The notes: generated by a model not told the origin, from the sequence alone. A stretch of DNA of 47,075 nt from Mycobacterium nebraskense (GCF_002102255.1 NZ_LQPH01000169.1:1-47075); one strand, 5' to 3'. Positions 16,926 through 25,332 are shown, numbered from the stretch's first letter. Program-made: numbers and translations.

Positions 16926-17334
16926 CGGAGTTGCTAGCTCAACTCTCGTGGCCTAAAAGGCGCAGCAGTTGTGCGGAGGCGTGGATTACGCGAGCTGATC
17001 TGGTCGGGGTGGTGACCCGGACCCGGTCGATCGCCGTCAGGTTGATGAGCAGGGCATACTCCTCGGTTCTTAGGCGGTCTGAAGCAACACCGACCGGCCA
17101 CCCCCGGGCAGTACTTGGGCCAGTTCTGAGATTAGCAGCCGCAGGCGCCCGGCTTGACGCTCCCGTAAATACCTGTAGTGCAGATCACACGGTCTTTACA
17201 AACTATTAGTATGTTTCATACGCTATTATTCGATTGTCAGTTTGTAGGTTGGAACTGCACAAACCTTAGCTTCGGGCGGGTGAGCAGCCAATACGCCCGA
17301 TCGCGGGCCACCTGTAGGGCGTTAGGAGAAGGAC
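16926..17334. other. Regulatory intergenic region between tetR pair and PPE operon
   Basis: About 410 bp without a supported gene. From about 17180 to 17265 it becomes much more AT-rich than the rest of the window and carries the inverted heptamers described separately. A GC hairpin (GCCCG-ATCG-CGGGC, 17295-17308) sits in the predicted leader of the downstream small ORF but has no T-tract, so I do not call it a terminator. Confidence 0.5.
17198..17272. promoter_or_regulatory. Candidate autoregulator-response element and promoter of the PPE operon
   Basis: ACAAACT (17198-17204) and its exact inverse AGTTTGT (17239-17245) flank a GTATG-TTT-CATAC palindrome (17209-17221); CACAAACC follows at 17258-17265. 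ACAAAC/GTTTGT half-sites recall the AT-flanked elements bound by butyrolactone-receptor TetR proteins. A possible promoter, TTGTAG (17242-17247), 19 nt, TAGCTT (17267-17272), overlaps the sites and would start transcription near 17279. Spacing of the half-sites is not canonical. Confidence 0.45.
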
Positions 17335-17595
17335 ATGCCGGTCGTGACCACGAGGCCACGTGGGCTGGCAGCGTCAGCAGGTAGAACACCCACGGAGGGA
17401 CTAAGTACCTTCCCTGTCGCAGGTGAAATACCCTTCGCTAGCAGAACACACTCTGTTCATACTTTAAGTATGTTTAATCGCCGGATGCCGGTGCTGCAGT
17501 ACGGCGTGGCCGTCGCCGAAGCCGCTCAGGCCGCTCCCCGAGTCAGCGGGCGTTCGCTTGCGGCGACCCCGGCCGCCACGAGAGCCGGGGGCTGA
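17335..17595 (+). CDS. Small ORF upstream of and coupled to the PPE gene
   Basis: An 86-codon ORF of unknown function. It has the best ribosome site in the area (AGGAGAAGG at 17324-17332), and its TGA ends one base before the PPE GTG, so translation could be coupled. The product is Ala/Arg-rich, with no recognised domain, no membrane segment and no PE-family motif. ATG 17470 is an internal alternative giving 41 residues. It could be a real small protein or a leader ORF that delivers ribosomes to the PPE start. Confidence 0.35.
   Translation: MPVVTTRPRGLAASAGRTPTEGLSTFPVAGEIPFASRTHSVHTLSMFNRRMPVLQYGVAVAEAAQAAPRVSGRSLAATPAATRAGG
17458..17472. promoter_or_regulatory. Perfect palindrome CATACTT-T-AAGTATG
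   Basis: A 7-1-7 perfect inverted repeat in the AT-rich middle of the small ORF. The nonamer AGTATGTTT formed by its right arm (17467-17475) is repeated at 17208-17216 in the upstream regulatory region, so both may bind the same regulator. Confidence 0.4.
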
Positions 17596-17596
17596 A

Positions 17597-18820
17597 GTGA
17601 TCGATTTCGGCGCCTTTCCACCGGAGTTCAACTCCGCACGGATGTATGCCGGCCCTGGTCCCTTCTCGCTGGTAGCCGCCGCGGTGGCCTGGGACGCTCT
17701 TGCCGGCGAATTGCATTCCGCGGCAAGTTGTTACCGGTCGGTGATCGCGGGATTGACCAGCGGACGCTGGTTGGGTCCCTCGTCGTTGACCATGGCGTCC
17801 GCCTTCGCTCCCTATATGGCGTGGACCGCGGGCGCGGCCGCGCGGGCGGCGGAGGCGGCCGGTCAGGCCAGGCTCGCCGTCGAAATCTACGAAGCCGCCT
17901 TCGCGATGACCGTTCCCCCGCCGGCCGTCGCCGCTAACCGGGTCCAGCTCGCGACGCTGATCGCCACCAACTTCTTCGGCCAGAATTCGGCGGCGATCGC
18001 GGCCACCGAGGCCGAGTACGGCGAGATGTGGGCGCAGGACGCGGCGGCGATGTATGAGTACGCGGCCGGTTCGGCGGCCGCGTGCGAGGTGACCCCGTTC
18101 AGCCCGCCGCCGAACGTCACCGACCCAGCGGGCTTGGCCGGCCAGAGCGGCGCGGTCGCCCAGGCCGAAACGTTGACGGCGACGCATACTTCGCTCTCGA
18201 ACGTGGTGTCCACGGTGCCCAACACGCTGCAAGGGCTTTCGTCACCGATGACAGCCGGGACCGCCACGCTGACCGACGCCGGTACCGGTGCCGTTACCGG
18301 CACCACCACCGCAACCAGCTCGGCCAGTTCGTCGGTGATGGACAGCCTGATGTCCAGTCTGCCCGGCTCGCTTCCCACCTACTTCATGGCGGGAGCGACC
18401 CCCTTGTATGGGATGTCATCGGTCCTCGGCATGGCCCAAAGCGCACAGGGCATAGCGAAAGCCGCAGGCGATGCAGCTATGGTGGCGGGCACCGCGGCAT
18501 CGGGGGCGGCCAGCGCGGCGAGCTCCGGCGCGGGCGCGCTCGGATCGCTCGGATCGGTCGGATCGGGCGTGATCGGCAGCCTGGGCAGCGCGGCCTCGCT
18601 CGGCCCGCTCGCGGTGCCGGCGAGCTGGACCAGCGTGATCCCGGCAGCGCAAAGCGCCGCTTCAGCATTGCCGACCATCAGCCTCGCCGGCGCCAACACG
18701 CCGCCCAGCATCATGGGGTCGCTGCCGCGCCTGGCCGCCGCGTCGGGCAAAAACCTTGGGCCCCGGTATGGCGTCATCCCGACCGTGATGACCCGCCCGC
18801 CGGCGGGTGGATACGCGTAG
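17597..18820 (+). CDS. PPE-family protein (SVP-like subgroup)
   Basis: A 407-residue PPE protein. The N-terminal 180-residue PPE domain starts IDFGAFPPEFNSARMYAGPG, and the WxG turn appears as GRWLGPSS near residue 60. The C-terminal half is Ala/Ser/Gly-rich and carries LAVPASWTS, a variant of the SVP motif (GxxSVPxxW). PPE proteins are normally secreted by ESX systems, often with a PE partner. No PE gene or ESX component is present here. GTG 17597 is preceded by GGGGG and gives the family N-terminus. It leads the RmlC-like, sugar transferase and flippase genes in one direction, which implies a role connected with the polysaccharide. Confidence 0.93.
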   Translation: MIDFGAFPPEFNSARMYAGPGPFSLVAAAVAWDALAGELHSAASCYRSVIAGLTSGRWLGPSSLTMASAFAPYMAWTAGAAARAAEAAGQARLAVEIYEAAFAMTVPPPAVAANRVQLATLIATNFFGQNSAAIAATEAEYGEMWAQDAAAMYEYAAGSAAACEVTPFSPPPNVTDPAGLAGQSGAVAQAETLTATHTSLSNVVSTVPNTLQGLSSPMTAGTATLTDAGTGAVTGTTTATSSASSSVMDSLMSSLPGSLPTYFMAGATPLYGMSSVLGMAQSAQGIAKAAGDAAMVAGTAASGAASAASSGAGALGSLGSVGSGVIGSLGSAASLGPLAVPASWTSVIPAAQSAASALPTISLAGANTPPSIMGSLPRLAAASGKNLGPRYGVIPTVMTRPPAGGYA

Positions 18821-18858
18821 GCCGTCACATGGGCTACCCGTTACGGAAGGAGCGGTAA

Positions 18859-19431
18859 GTGAAGTACACGCCAACCCAGGTCGCCGGCGTGACGATCATT
18901 GACCTCGAACCGCAACGCGACCACCGTGGCTTCTCTTCCCGATCCTTCTGTGCCGACGAATTCGCCAGTCGTGGGCTGACTTTCGATGTCACCCAGACGA
19001 ACATCTTCTTCAACTACACCCGCGGGACCGTGCGGGGCCTGCACCATCGGGTGCCGCCATACGCCCAAACCCAGCTGGTCCGCTGCACCCGCGGCGCCAT
19101 CGCCGCCGTTGCGGTGGACATCCGCCCCGGGTCGCAGACCTACGGCGACCACACGATGGTCGAATTGACTGCGGACAACTACCGGGCGCTGTTCTTGCCG
19201 CCGTTTGTCGCCCACGGCTTCCAAACCCTGATCGACAACACCGAAGTCAGCTACCAGGTCAGCGGCGAGCCCGCGCCGTCCGACGAGCAGGGATTCCACT
19301 GGAACGACCCCGAATTCGGGATCGTGTGGCCGCTGCCGGTCACGGTCATCTCCGAGCGGGACGCGAGTTGGCCCTCGCGAACGCCGAGCTTCACGCCGAT
19401 CGAGAGAGCAGCGTCATGTCTAAGCCGTTGA
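18859..19431 (+). CDS. RmlC-like dTDP-4-keto-6-deoxysugar epimerase homologue, atypical active site
   Basis: A 190-residue cupin of the dTDP-4-dehydrorhamnose 3,5-epimerase family. Conserved parts include the catalytic-base histidine in RGLHH (H62), LFLPPFVAHGF with H119, and NDPEFGIVWP. Compared with M. tuberculosis RmlC from memory, the conserved lysine (K72) is glutamine here (Q72) and the catalytic tyrosine before NP (Y132) is proline (P138 in GEPAP). It may be a 3-epimerase of altered specificity, or non-catalytic. GTG has an AAGGAG site. It begins 38 bp after the PPE stop, and its 3' end overlaps the sugar transferase gene by 16 bp. Confidence 0.85.
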   Translation: MKYTPTQVAGVTIIDLEPQRDHRGFSSRSFCADEFASRGLTFDVTQTNIFFNYTRGTVRGLHHRVPPYAQTQLVRCTRGAIAAVAVDIRPGSQTYGDHTMVELTADNYRALFLPPFVAHGFQTLIDNTEVSYQVSGEPAPSDEQGFHWNDPEFGIVWPLPVTVISERDASWPSRTPSFTPIERAASCLSR

Positions 19432-21002
19432 TGACCCAGGAATTGGTGGATGTCATGCACGCCGAACCAGGACCGCACAAGCGGAGACCTGCCGGCATGA
19501 TGTCGTTGCCTCGCCACCAAACCAGCGCTTTACCGGTCACCGCGGCTCCGGCGCCCTCCCCCGCTGGGAATGCCGTCCGGCGCTGGCAGCACCGGTATTC
19601 GCACCGTCTGCGCATCAGTGACACCGTGATCGTGTGCGCGTCGGTGCTGCTCGCGCAGTACGTCCGATTCGGCGAAATCGCCAACACCTCGGGTTACTCG
19701 GACGTCGGGATGACGATGTTGTCGTTCCTGTTCGCGGCGCTGTGGCTGTCATCGCTGGCGGTATTCCAAACGCGCTCACCGCGAGTCATCGGCGCCGGTA
19801 TCGACGAGTACCGGCGGATCGGCAGCGCGTCATTCTGGACGTTCGGAATCATCGCGATGGTGACTTTGCTCGCCAAGGTCGACCTGGCCCGCGGCTATCT
19901 CGCGATCGCGCTTCCCGTCGGGACCATAGGCCTGCTGGGGAGTCGCAGCCTGTGGCGCAAGCACATCCGCCAGATGCGCGCGAACGGCCAATGCCAGACG
20001 GCGGTCCTGGCGATCGGGGACCGACAGGCGGTTTCCCACCTTGCCCACGAACTGGCCCGCAACCCGCTGGACGGCTACGTCGTGGTAGGGATCTGCATTC
20101 CGGGATATGGGCCGCCACGCGGCAATACCCTCACCCTCGGGGGCCGCGCGGTGCCAATCCTCGGTGACGTCAGCCACGCGGTGGCCGCCATTCACAGCTG
20201 CGGCGCGGACACCGTGGCGGTCACGCAGACGGATCACTTTGGGATGCACGGGATCCGAGAGCTGATGTGGCAGTTGGAGACGATGGACGTCGACGTCGTG
20301 GTGTCGCCCGGCGTGATGGACGTCGCGGAAACGCGCTTGACCCTGCGCCCCACCGCGGGCATGCCGTTGCTGCATGTGGAGAAGCCGCAATACGAAGGGA
20401 CGCAACGCTTTCAAAAGCAGGTCTTCGACTTCCTGTTTTCGCTGCTTGCCCTGATCGGGACGGCGCCCATTCTCATCGCGGCGGCTATCGCCGTCAAGCT
20501 CACCAGCAAGGGTCCGGTGTTCTACCCATCCGAACGGATCGGCATCGACGGCAAGCCCTTCAGAATGCTCAAGTTCCGGACCATGGTCGACGGTGCCGAC
20601 ACACAAATCGAGCACCTGTTGGCGCTGAACGAAGGCGCCGGCGGCATGCTGTTCAAGATGCGCCAAGACCCGCGGGTCACTCCCGTCGGCAGGATTCTGC
20701 GCAGGTTCAGCATCGACGAGCTGCCACAGTTCATCAACGTGCTCAAGGGCGACATGAGCGTCGTCGGGCCCCGACCCCCGTTGCGGCGGGAAGTCGAAAA
20801 CTACGACGGTGACGTCAAGCGGCGGCTGCTGGTGAAGCCCGGCGTCAGCGGATTGTGGCAAGTGAGCGGCCGATCGGACCTTTCGTGGGAAGAGTCGGTG
20901 CGGTTGGACCTGTCCTATGTCGACAACTGGTCGATGTCGGGTGATCTCATGATCATCGCCAAGACGATTAAGGCCGTTCTCACCAGTCACGGCGCATACT
21001 AG
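19416..21002 (+). CDS. Polyprenyl-phosphate sugar-1-phosphate transferase (WbaP/exopolysaccharide initiation)
   Basis: A 528-residue initiating enzyme that moves a sugar-1-phosphate from a nucleotide sugar to the polyprenyl-phosphate carrier at the inner face of the membrane. The N-terminal half has several membrane segments and a nucleotide-binding-like soluble domain. The C-terminal bacterial sugar transferase domain (about 330-528) contains the re-entrant helix region FDFLFSLLALIGTAPI, KFRTM, DELPQFINVLKGDMSVVGPRPP and GVSGLWQVSGRS, all diagnostic. ATG 19416 has a GAGAGAG site and overlaps the RmlC-like gene; ATG 19431 (TGATG overlap) is an alternative. The sugar is not predictable. Confidence 0.95.
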   Translation: MSKPLMTQELVDVMHAEPGPHKRRPAGMMSLPRHQTSALPVTAAPAPSPAGNAVRRWQHRYSHRLRISDTVIVCASVLLAQYVRFGEIANTSGYSDVGMTMLSFLFAALWLSSLAVFQTRSPRVIGAGIDEYRRIGSASFWTFGIIAMVTLLAKVDLARGYLAIALPVGTIGLLGSRSLWRKHIRQMRANGQCQTAVLAIGDRQAVSHLAHELARNPLDGYVVVGICIPGYGPPRGNTLTLGGRAVPILGDVSHAVAAIHSCGADTVAVTQTDHFGMHGIRELMWQLETMDVDVVVSPGVMDVAETRLTLRPTAGMPLLHVEKPQYEGTQRFQKQVFDFLFSLLALIGTAPILIAAAIAVKLTSKGPVFYPSERIGIDGKPFRMLKFRTMVDGADTQIEHLLALNEGAGGMLFKMRQDPRVTPVGRILRRFSIDELPQFINVLKGDMSVVGPRPPLRREVENYDGDVKRRLLVKPGVSGLWQVSGRSDLSWEESVRLDLSYVDNWSMSGDLMIIAKTIKAVLTSHGAY

Positions 21003-21008
21003 GGAGTC

Positions 21009-22472
21009 ATGACTGAGCCGACGACGCCTGGTGCGGTCGTCCCATCGGTGCCGCTCTCGCGGATGGCTCACGCGTTCTCGATCCAACTGATCTGCCGGGC
21101 ACTGGGAATGCTGGCCTCGGTGGTCGCGGTGGCAATGACCGCGCGCTACCTGGGTCCGGGACGCTACGGCCAGTTCTCCATCGCCGTGCTCTTCATCGCC
21201 ATGTGGACCAGCCTGGCCGATCTCGGCATCGCCACCGTGATCGTGCGCCGCGTGACCTCCGGCCAGGGCGACCTCGAGCGCCTGGTGCGCGTGAACAGCG
21301 GCATGGCCCTGATCTACTGCGTTCCGCTCGCGTTGTTGGCGGCCGGGTCGGGGTTGCTCATCTATCGCGACACCGACGTGCGAGTGATGCTCGTCGTGCT
21401 GTCGGGGGCGCTGCTCATGCAGACCATGACGACGCGGTTCGAGCCGGTGTTCCTTGCCACCGTGCGGTTCTCCGCGGTGGCCATCTCCGACGTGGCCGGT
21501 CGGCTGGGCGCTTTGGGGATGGTCGCCTTCCTGGTCGCGCAGCGGGCGGACGTCATCTGGTTCGCTGTCGCGCAACTCATTCCGCCTGCCCTGCAGTTGC
21601 TGATCCAGGGCGCCGCAGCGATGCGCACCATCTCGGTGCGCCCGGTCTTCGCCCCGCGGGAGGCCGCCGACTTGTTGCGGGAAAGCCTGCCGCTGATGGG
21701 GTTTCTGGTCGTCGGGCTCCTGTACTGCCGTGCCGACGGGGTGATCCTGTCTCTGCTGAGCACCCACGCCGAGGTGGGCGTGTACGGATTGGCCTTCACG
21801 ATCGCGTTCAACACCATCGTGGTGTCGCTGGTCTTCCTCAAGTCGACGCTGTCGACGGCCACCGAACTGTTCGCGCGTGACGTCGCCGCGTTCGCCGGCT
21901 TCCTGCGCCGCAGCGTGGAGCTGATGTACTTCGTGGCGGTCCCGGTCGCGGTCGTCGGCGTACTGTTGGCCGGACCGTTGATCGCGTTATTCGGTGACAA
22001 GGCGTTCGTCGCCCGCGGGACGCCCACGCTGGCGTTGCTGTTCGTCGCGGCGGCACTGCGGTTCGTCAGCGGCACCCTGGGCCAGGGCTTGGTCGCCAGC
22101 CATCACCAGCGGACCTTGCTCTGGCTGACGGTTGCCACCCTAGGGCTCAACGTCGCGCTCAATGTCGCCCTCGCCGGGCGGTACGGCGCCGTCGGCCCCG
22201 GCGTCGCGCTGGTGTGCACGGAGTTCTTCAACATGGTGTTCAGCAGCTGGTGGCTGCGCCGGCACTGCGGTTACCGTACGCCGGTGATGTTCTTGCTGCG
22301 GGTGCTGATACCGACGGGAGCGAGTGTCGCAGTGACACTGCTGCTCTGGGGTCACCACGTGGTTCTCGTTCTGGCGCTCGCCGCCGCCGCCTATCTGGCC
22401 ACGAGCGCGGCGGTGGGCCCGCTGCGTTGGTCGGACTTGGCCTCCTTGCGCCGAGATCAGCTGGCGGCATGA
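21009..22472 (+). CDS. Wzx-like polysaccharide flippase
   Basis: A 487-residue, highly hydrophobic protein of the MOP/oligosaccharide-translocase superfamily with about 12-14 predicted membrane helices. The N-terminal MTARYLGPGRYGQFSIA resembles the polysaccharide-synthesis (Wzx/RfbX) signature (R.LG...yG). It is expected to flip lipid-linked repeat units across the plasma membrane. The ATG has an AGGGAG site 6 bp after the sugar transferase stop, and its stop overlaps the GT gene start (ATGA). Its place between an initiating transferase and glycosyltransferases supports the Wzx call over a drug exporter. Confidence 0.9.
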   Translation: MTEPTTPGAVVPSVPLSRMAHAFSIQLICRALGMLASVVAVAMTARYLGPGRYGQFSIAVLFIAMWTSLADLGIATVIVRRVTSGQGDLERLVRVNSGMALIYCVPLALLAAGSGLLIYRDTDVRVMLVVLSGALLMQTMTTRFEPVFLATVRFSAVAISDVAGRLGALGMVAFLVAQRADVIWFAVAQLIPPALQLLIQGAAAMRTISVRPVFAPREAADLLRESLPLMGFLVVGLLYCRADGVILSLLSTHAEVGVYGLAFTIAFNTIVVSLVFLKSTLSTATELFARDVAAFAGFLRRSVELMYFVAVPVAVVGVLLAGPLIALFGDKAFVARGTPTLALLFVAAALRFVSGTLGQGLVASHHQRTLLWLTVATLGLNVALNVALAGRYGAVGPGVALVCTEFFNMVFSSWWLRRHCGYRTPVMFLLRVLIPTGASVAVTLLLWGHHVVLVLALAAAAYLATSAAVGPLRWSDLASLRRDQLAA

Positions 22473-24412
22473 AGCGGGAGCTGGATCGGCAGTATCTCAA
22501 GGGCCCGGTCGGCGGCACGACCGCACTGCCGCCCAAGCGGTCGCTTGCGGTGCTGATCGTCGCCGACAGCGACCGCGACACGCTCGAGACGTGCCTGAAC
22601 GGCGTCGCCGAGCGGCTGCCCGAGCTGCCGGTCTACGTCTACGCATACAGCGACTGCCCGGACCTCGCCTCCCGGCACCCGGGGGTCCACTGGGCGTCAG
22701 GGGCGGCGGAAGTTGGCTTCGCCGAGGCCTTTAACGCGCTGGCGGAGCACGCCCCGAGCGACGCCGATCTGCTGCTGCTCGACGTCGGAGCCCGCGTGCT
22801 GGGACCGTTGACCCGCACCCGCGAGTTGCTGCGCCAGCCCGGGGTGGCCGCGGTTTCGCCGATGGCGCGGGACGACACCGCACCCGGCTGGGCGCCGTGG
22901 GACATCGCGACCCGACGCCGGACCCTGGTTCGCGAGCTGGCCGCGGGTTCCCCTTGCGCGCGACGCGGCTCGCCGATCACACGCCTCTACGCCCGCCGGC
23001 CAGCCGAATCCCGCGGCATCGACGGCGATTTGGACGCCACCTGCCTGGCGATCAACCGCGCGGCGTGGAACACCATCGGTGGCTTCGACGAAGAGTTTCT
23101 CCGCTTCGGCGCGGCCGCCGACTGGCAGGCCCGGGCCCGTGCGGCGGGCTGGCGGATGCTGCTGGCCGACGAACTCGGCGTCGACCGCGCCCTCGTCCGA
23201 GCCGACGAGGACACCCCCGCCGAACGCCGCATGCGCGACCTGGCGCGAGCCAACACCGCGCTGCTGCTCGAGCACCAACGCAGCGTGCACCACGCCGACG
23301 TGTATCTGGCCGGCACCACGATGCTCGGGCGGTTCCAGCGATCGCCGCGGACCGCTCACGTCGGCCGGCGCGCGGACCTGCCCGCCATCGTGATCACCAC
23401 CAACCGCCTGGTCTACGGTGGCGCCGAGCGGCAAAAGGCTTTGCTGGCAACCGAATTGGATCGTCGCGGCTATTCGGTCACCATTGTCTGCGTGCAACGG
23501 TTCGGTCCGATGATCTCCGAGATTCCGGACACCGTGCGCGTGGTGCGCCAGCCCTGGTGGGCGCCGGTCGTCGACATCCCCGAGGGTCCCGCGGTGCTCA
23601 TCACCGCCGACACCAACACGGAGGCGGGATTCGCCACGTTGTGGCGTGCGGCCGCGGCCGGCCGACGCTGGTTGGTCGCTCCGCATGTGCCCCCCGAGGA
23701 GGACCGGCCCATCTACTCACGGCCGCTGACCGCCGCCATGCGGCGCGCCGACGGTTTCATCGTTCTGGCGCAACGGCATTGGGACATGCTGGTCGCCCAG
23801 CATCGGCTCTGGGGGCGGCGGTTCGTCGCGCCCAATGGCGTTGCCCTCGCCGGCGACCCGGCCCCTCGGAGCCGGACCGCCGGTGAGCCGCTGCACCTGG
23901 TCATGCTGTCGCGCATCGTCGAGCACAAGAACCCGCACCTGCTGATCGAGGCGCTCGGCGACCTCCCCGACATGCCCTGGCGGCTCTCGATTTTCGGTGA
24001 CGGCCCGGATCGCGAGAGGCTGCAGGCACGTACGCCAGCGGGCTTGCGCGATCGGGTGCAGTGGCGGGGCCGGTCGGCCGGCCCCGGGCCCGCGTTCGCG
24101 GACGCGGACCTGCTGTGTGTCCCGAGCCGGTCCGAGGCGTTCCCGCTGGTGATTCTCGAGGCGATGGCTCGGGCGGTTCCCGTTGCGGCGTCGGCGGTTT
24201 GCGCGGTACCGGAAATGCTCGACTTCGGCAGGGCCGGGTTCCTGGTCGAGCCCGTATCGGTGTCGGGATGGCGGGAAAGCCTGGCCCGGATCTTGGCGGA
24301 CCCGGACGCGCTACCGTCGGTCGGACGTCGCGGCTTCGAGCGGATGCGCAAGCACTACACCGTCGAGGCGATGACCGACGCCTATCTCGACGCGATCAAC
24401 GCGGTGCTGTGA
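22469..24412 (+). CDS. Two-domain glycosyltransferase (GT2-like + GT4)
   Basis: A 647-residue fusion. Residues about 25-260 resemble a GT2 family transferase (LLLDVGARV as the metal-site region, then GGFDEEFLRFGAAADWQARARAAGW). Residues about 295-640 are GT4: TNRLVYGGAERQ near the start, the LHLVMLSRIVEHKNPHLLIE block, and the nucleotide-sugar-binding ESR-type segment SRSEAFPLVILEAMARAVPV. The two domains may add successive sugars to the lipid-linked repeat unit. The ATG overlaps the flippase stop by 4 bp (ATGA). An ORF track extension upstream to 22214 runs through the flippase gene and is not used. It is cytoplasmic or membrane-associated. Confidence 0.92.
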   Translation: MKRELDRQYLKGPVGGTTALPPKRSLAVLIVADSDRDTLETCLNGVAERLPELPVYVYAYSDCPDLASRHPGVHWASGAAEVGFAEAFNALAEHAPSDADLLLLDVGARVLGPLTRTRELLRQPGVAAVSPMARDDTAPGWAPWDIATRRRTLVRELAAGSPCARRGSPITRLYARRPAESRGIDGDLDATCLAINRAAWNTIGGFDEEFLRFGAAADWQARARAAGWRMLLADELGVDRALVRADEDTPAERRMRDLARANTALLLEHQRSVHHADVYLAGTTMLGRFQRSPRTAHVGRRADLPAIVITTNRLVYGGAERQKALLATELDRRGYSVTIVCVQRFGPMISEIPDTVRVVRQPWWAPVVDIPEGPAVLITADTNTEAGFATLWRAAAAGRRWLVAPHVPPEEDRPIYSRPLTAAMRRADGFIVLAQRHWDMLVAQHRLWGRRFVAPNGVALAGDPAPRSRTAGEPLHLVMLSRIVEHKNPHLLIEALGDLPDMPWRLSIFGDGPDRERLQARTPAGLRDRVQWRGRSAGPGPAFADADLLCVPSRSEAFPLVILEAMARAVPVAASAVCAVPEMLDFGRAGFLVEPVSVSGWRESLARILADPDALPSVGRRGFERMRKHYTVEAMTDAYLDAINAVL

Positions 24413-24448
24413 AAGCGCTTCGGTGACGACGACTTTCGGGGCGCGACG

Positions 24449-25324
24449 TTACCGCTCGTCGGGATGCTGCCGGAGGATCTTCGCCACCGTGCGGGGGGAC
24501 GTCTTGTGCTGCCCGAACCCGCCGTAGAGGAAGTACCTGGGCTCCACGTAGATCTGCCCGATGTCCGTCGGCACGTCCGCGAAGTACTCGGACAGGGCGG
24601 TGTCGATAAAGAACGCGTCGGAACCCGAGTGGGAGTTGCAGCACACCAGGCGGTAGTCGAAGCGGGCGAACAGCGCGGCATAACTGCTCAGCGAGGCCCC
24701 GAAGTAGTCGTCGGACTGCCACACATGATCGGGGTCGTAGGCGATCTGGAACTTCACCGGCGGCGGGAACTTGCCGTTGTATTCGACGATGAACAGCTTG
24801 GGACGGATGCCGTCGGCCAGGATTTTCTCGACAAGGTAGATGTCGTTGCCATCCAGATCGAGGGAGATCACGTCCATCTGTGTGGCGTCGATCCTCCGCA
24901 GACAGGACCGGCTCAGCGCAAGGATGTTGTCCGCGGTTATCCACGCCTTCTCGTAGGTGAACCGGGGGTGGTCCTCGACGGCGACAGCCAGGTCCTGTCC
25001 CCCGACCCAGAAGCCCTTCCAGCCCAGGGCGGCAAGGATCAGGGTGTTGTTCTCCGTCCCGTCGCCAACCCCGAACTCGGCGAACACTCCGCCCTCGAGC
25101 CGGCCGATCCGGCGCAGGATCTCCAGCGTTATCCCGTCCTCGTCGGTGGCCGAAAAGCACTTCTTGCCCGCGCGGTTGAGCGGGTTGGGATGGTTCACCT
25201 TCAGCGACTGGGAATGATCGAAGAGGATCAGATCCTTGAGCTGGTCCCGCGTTTCACTGCCGAGAATGCGCCGGATCTTCTGCCGGAGCGATTCTTTCGG
25301 CGGCGGTGTAGCACTTCTGGCCAT
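24449..25324 (-). CDS. FkbM-family SAM-dependent methyltransferase
   Basis: A 291-residue protein. SAM motif I is VFAEFGVGDGTENNT (about residue 80). Then come DVISLDLDGNDIYLVEKIL and KLFIVEYN, typical of FkbM methyltransferases, which O-methylate sugars or polyketides. It probably methylates the repeat unit or a terminal sugar. ATG 25324 follows TAGCTT (25338-25333) by 8 nt, so the mRNA should be nearly leaderless. The ORF continues upstream in frame to 26185 only as a shadow of the opposite-strand methyltransferase. It is transcribed alone, convergent with the GT2-GT4 gene across 36 bp. Confidence 0.85.
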   Translation of the reverse strand: MARSATPPPKESLRQKIRRILGSETRDQLKDLILFDHSQSLKVNHPNPLNRAGKKCFSATDEDGITLEILRRIGRLEGGVFAEFGVGDGTENNTLILAALGWKGFWVGGQDLAVAVEDHPRFTYEKAWITADNILALSRSCLRRIDATQMDVISLDLDGNDIYLVEKILADGIRPKLFIVEYNGKFPPPVKFQIAYDPDHVWQSDDYFGASLSSYAALFARFDYRLVCCNSHSGSDAFFIDTALSEYFADVPTDIGQIYVEPRYFLYGGFGQHKTSPRTVAKILRQHPDER

Positions 25325-25332
25325 TGAAAACA

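Noticed and set aside
17295..17308. GC hairpin GCCCG-ATCG-CGGGC as a terminator
   Set aside because: Only 5 bp of stem and no T-rich tail; it lies in the predicted leader of the small ORF.
19830..21767. 645-codon reverse ORF across the sugar transferase and flippase genes
   Set aside because: Opposite strand of genes with diagnostic motifs; its composition (His/Asp/Arg-rich) is that of a shadow frame.
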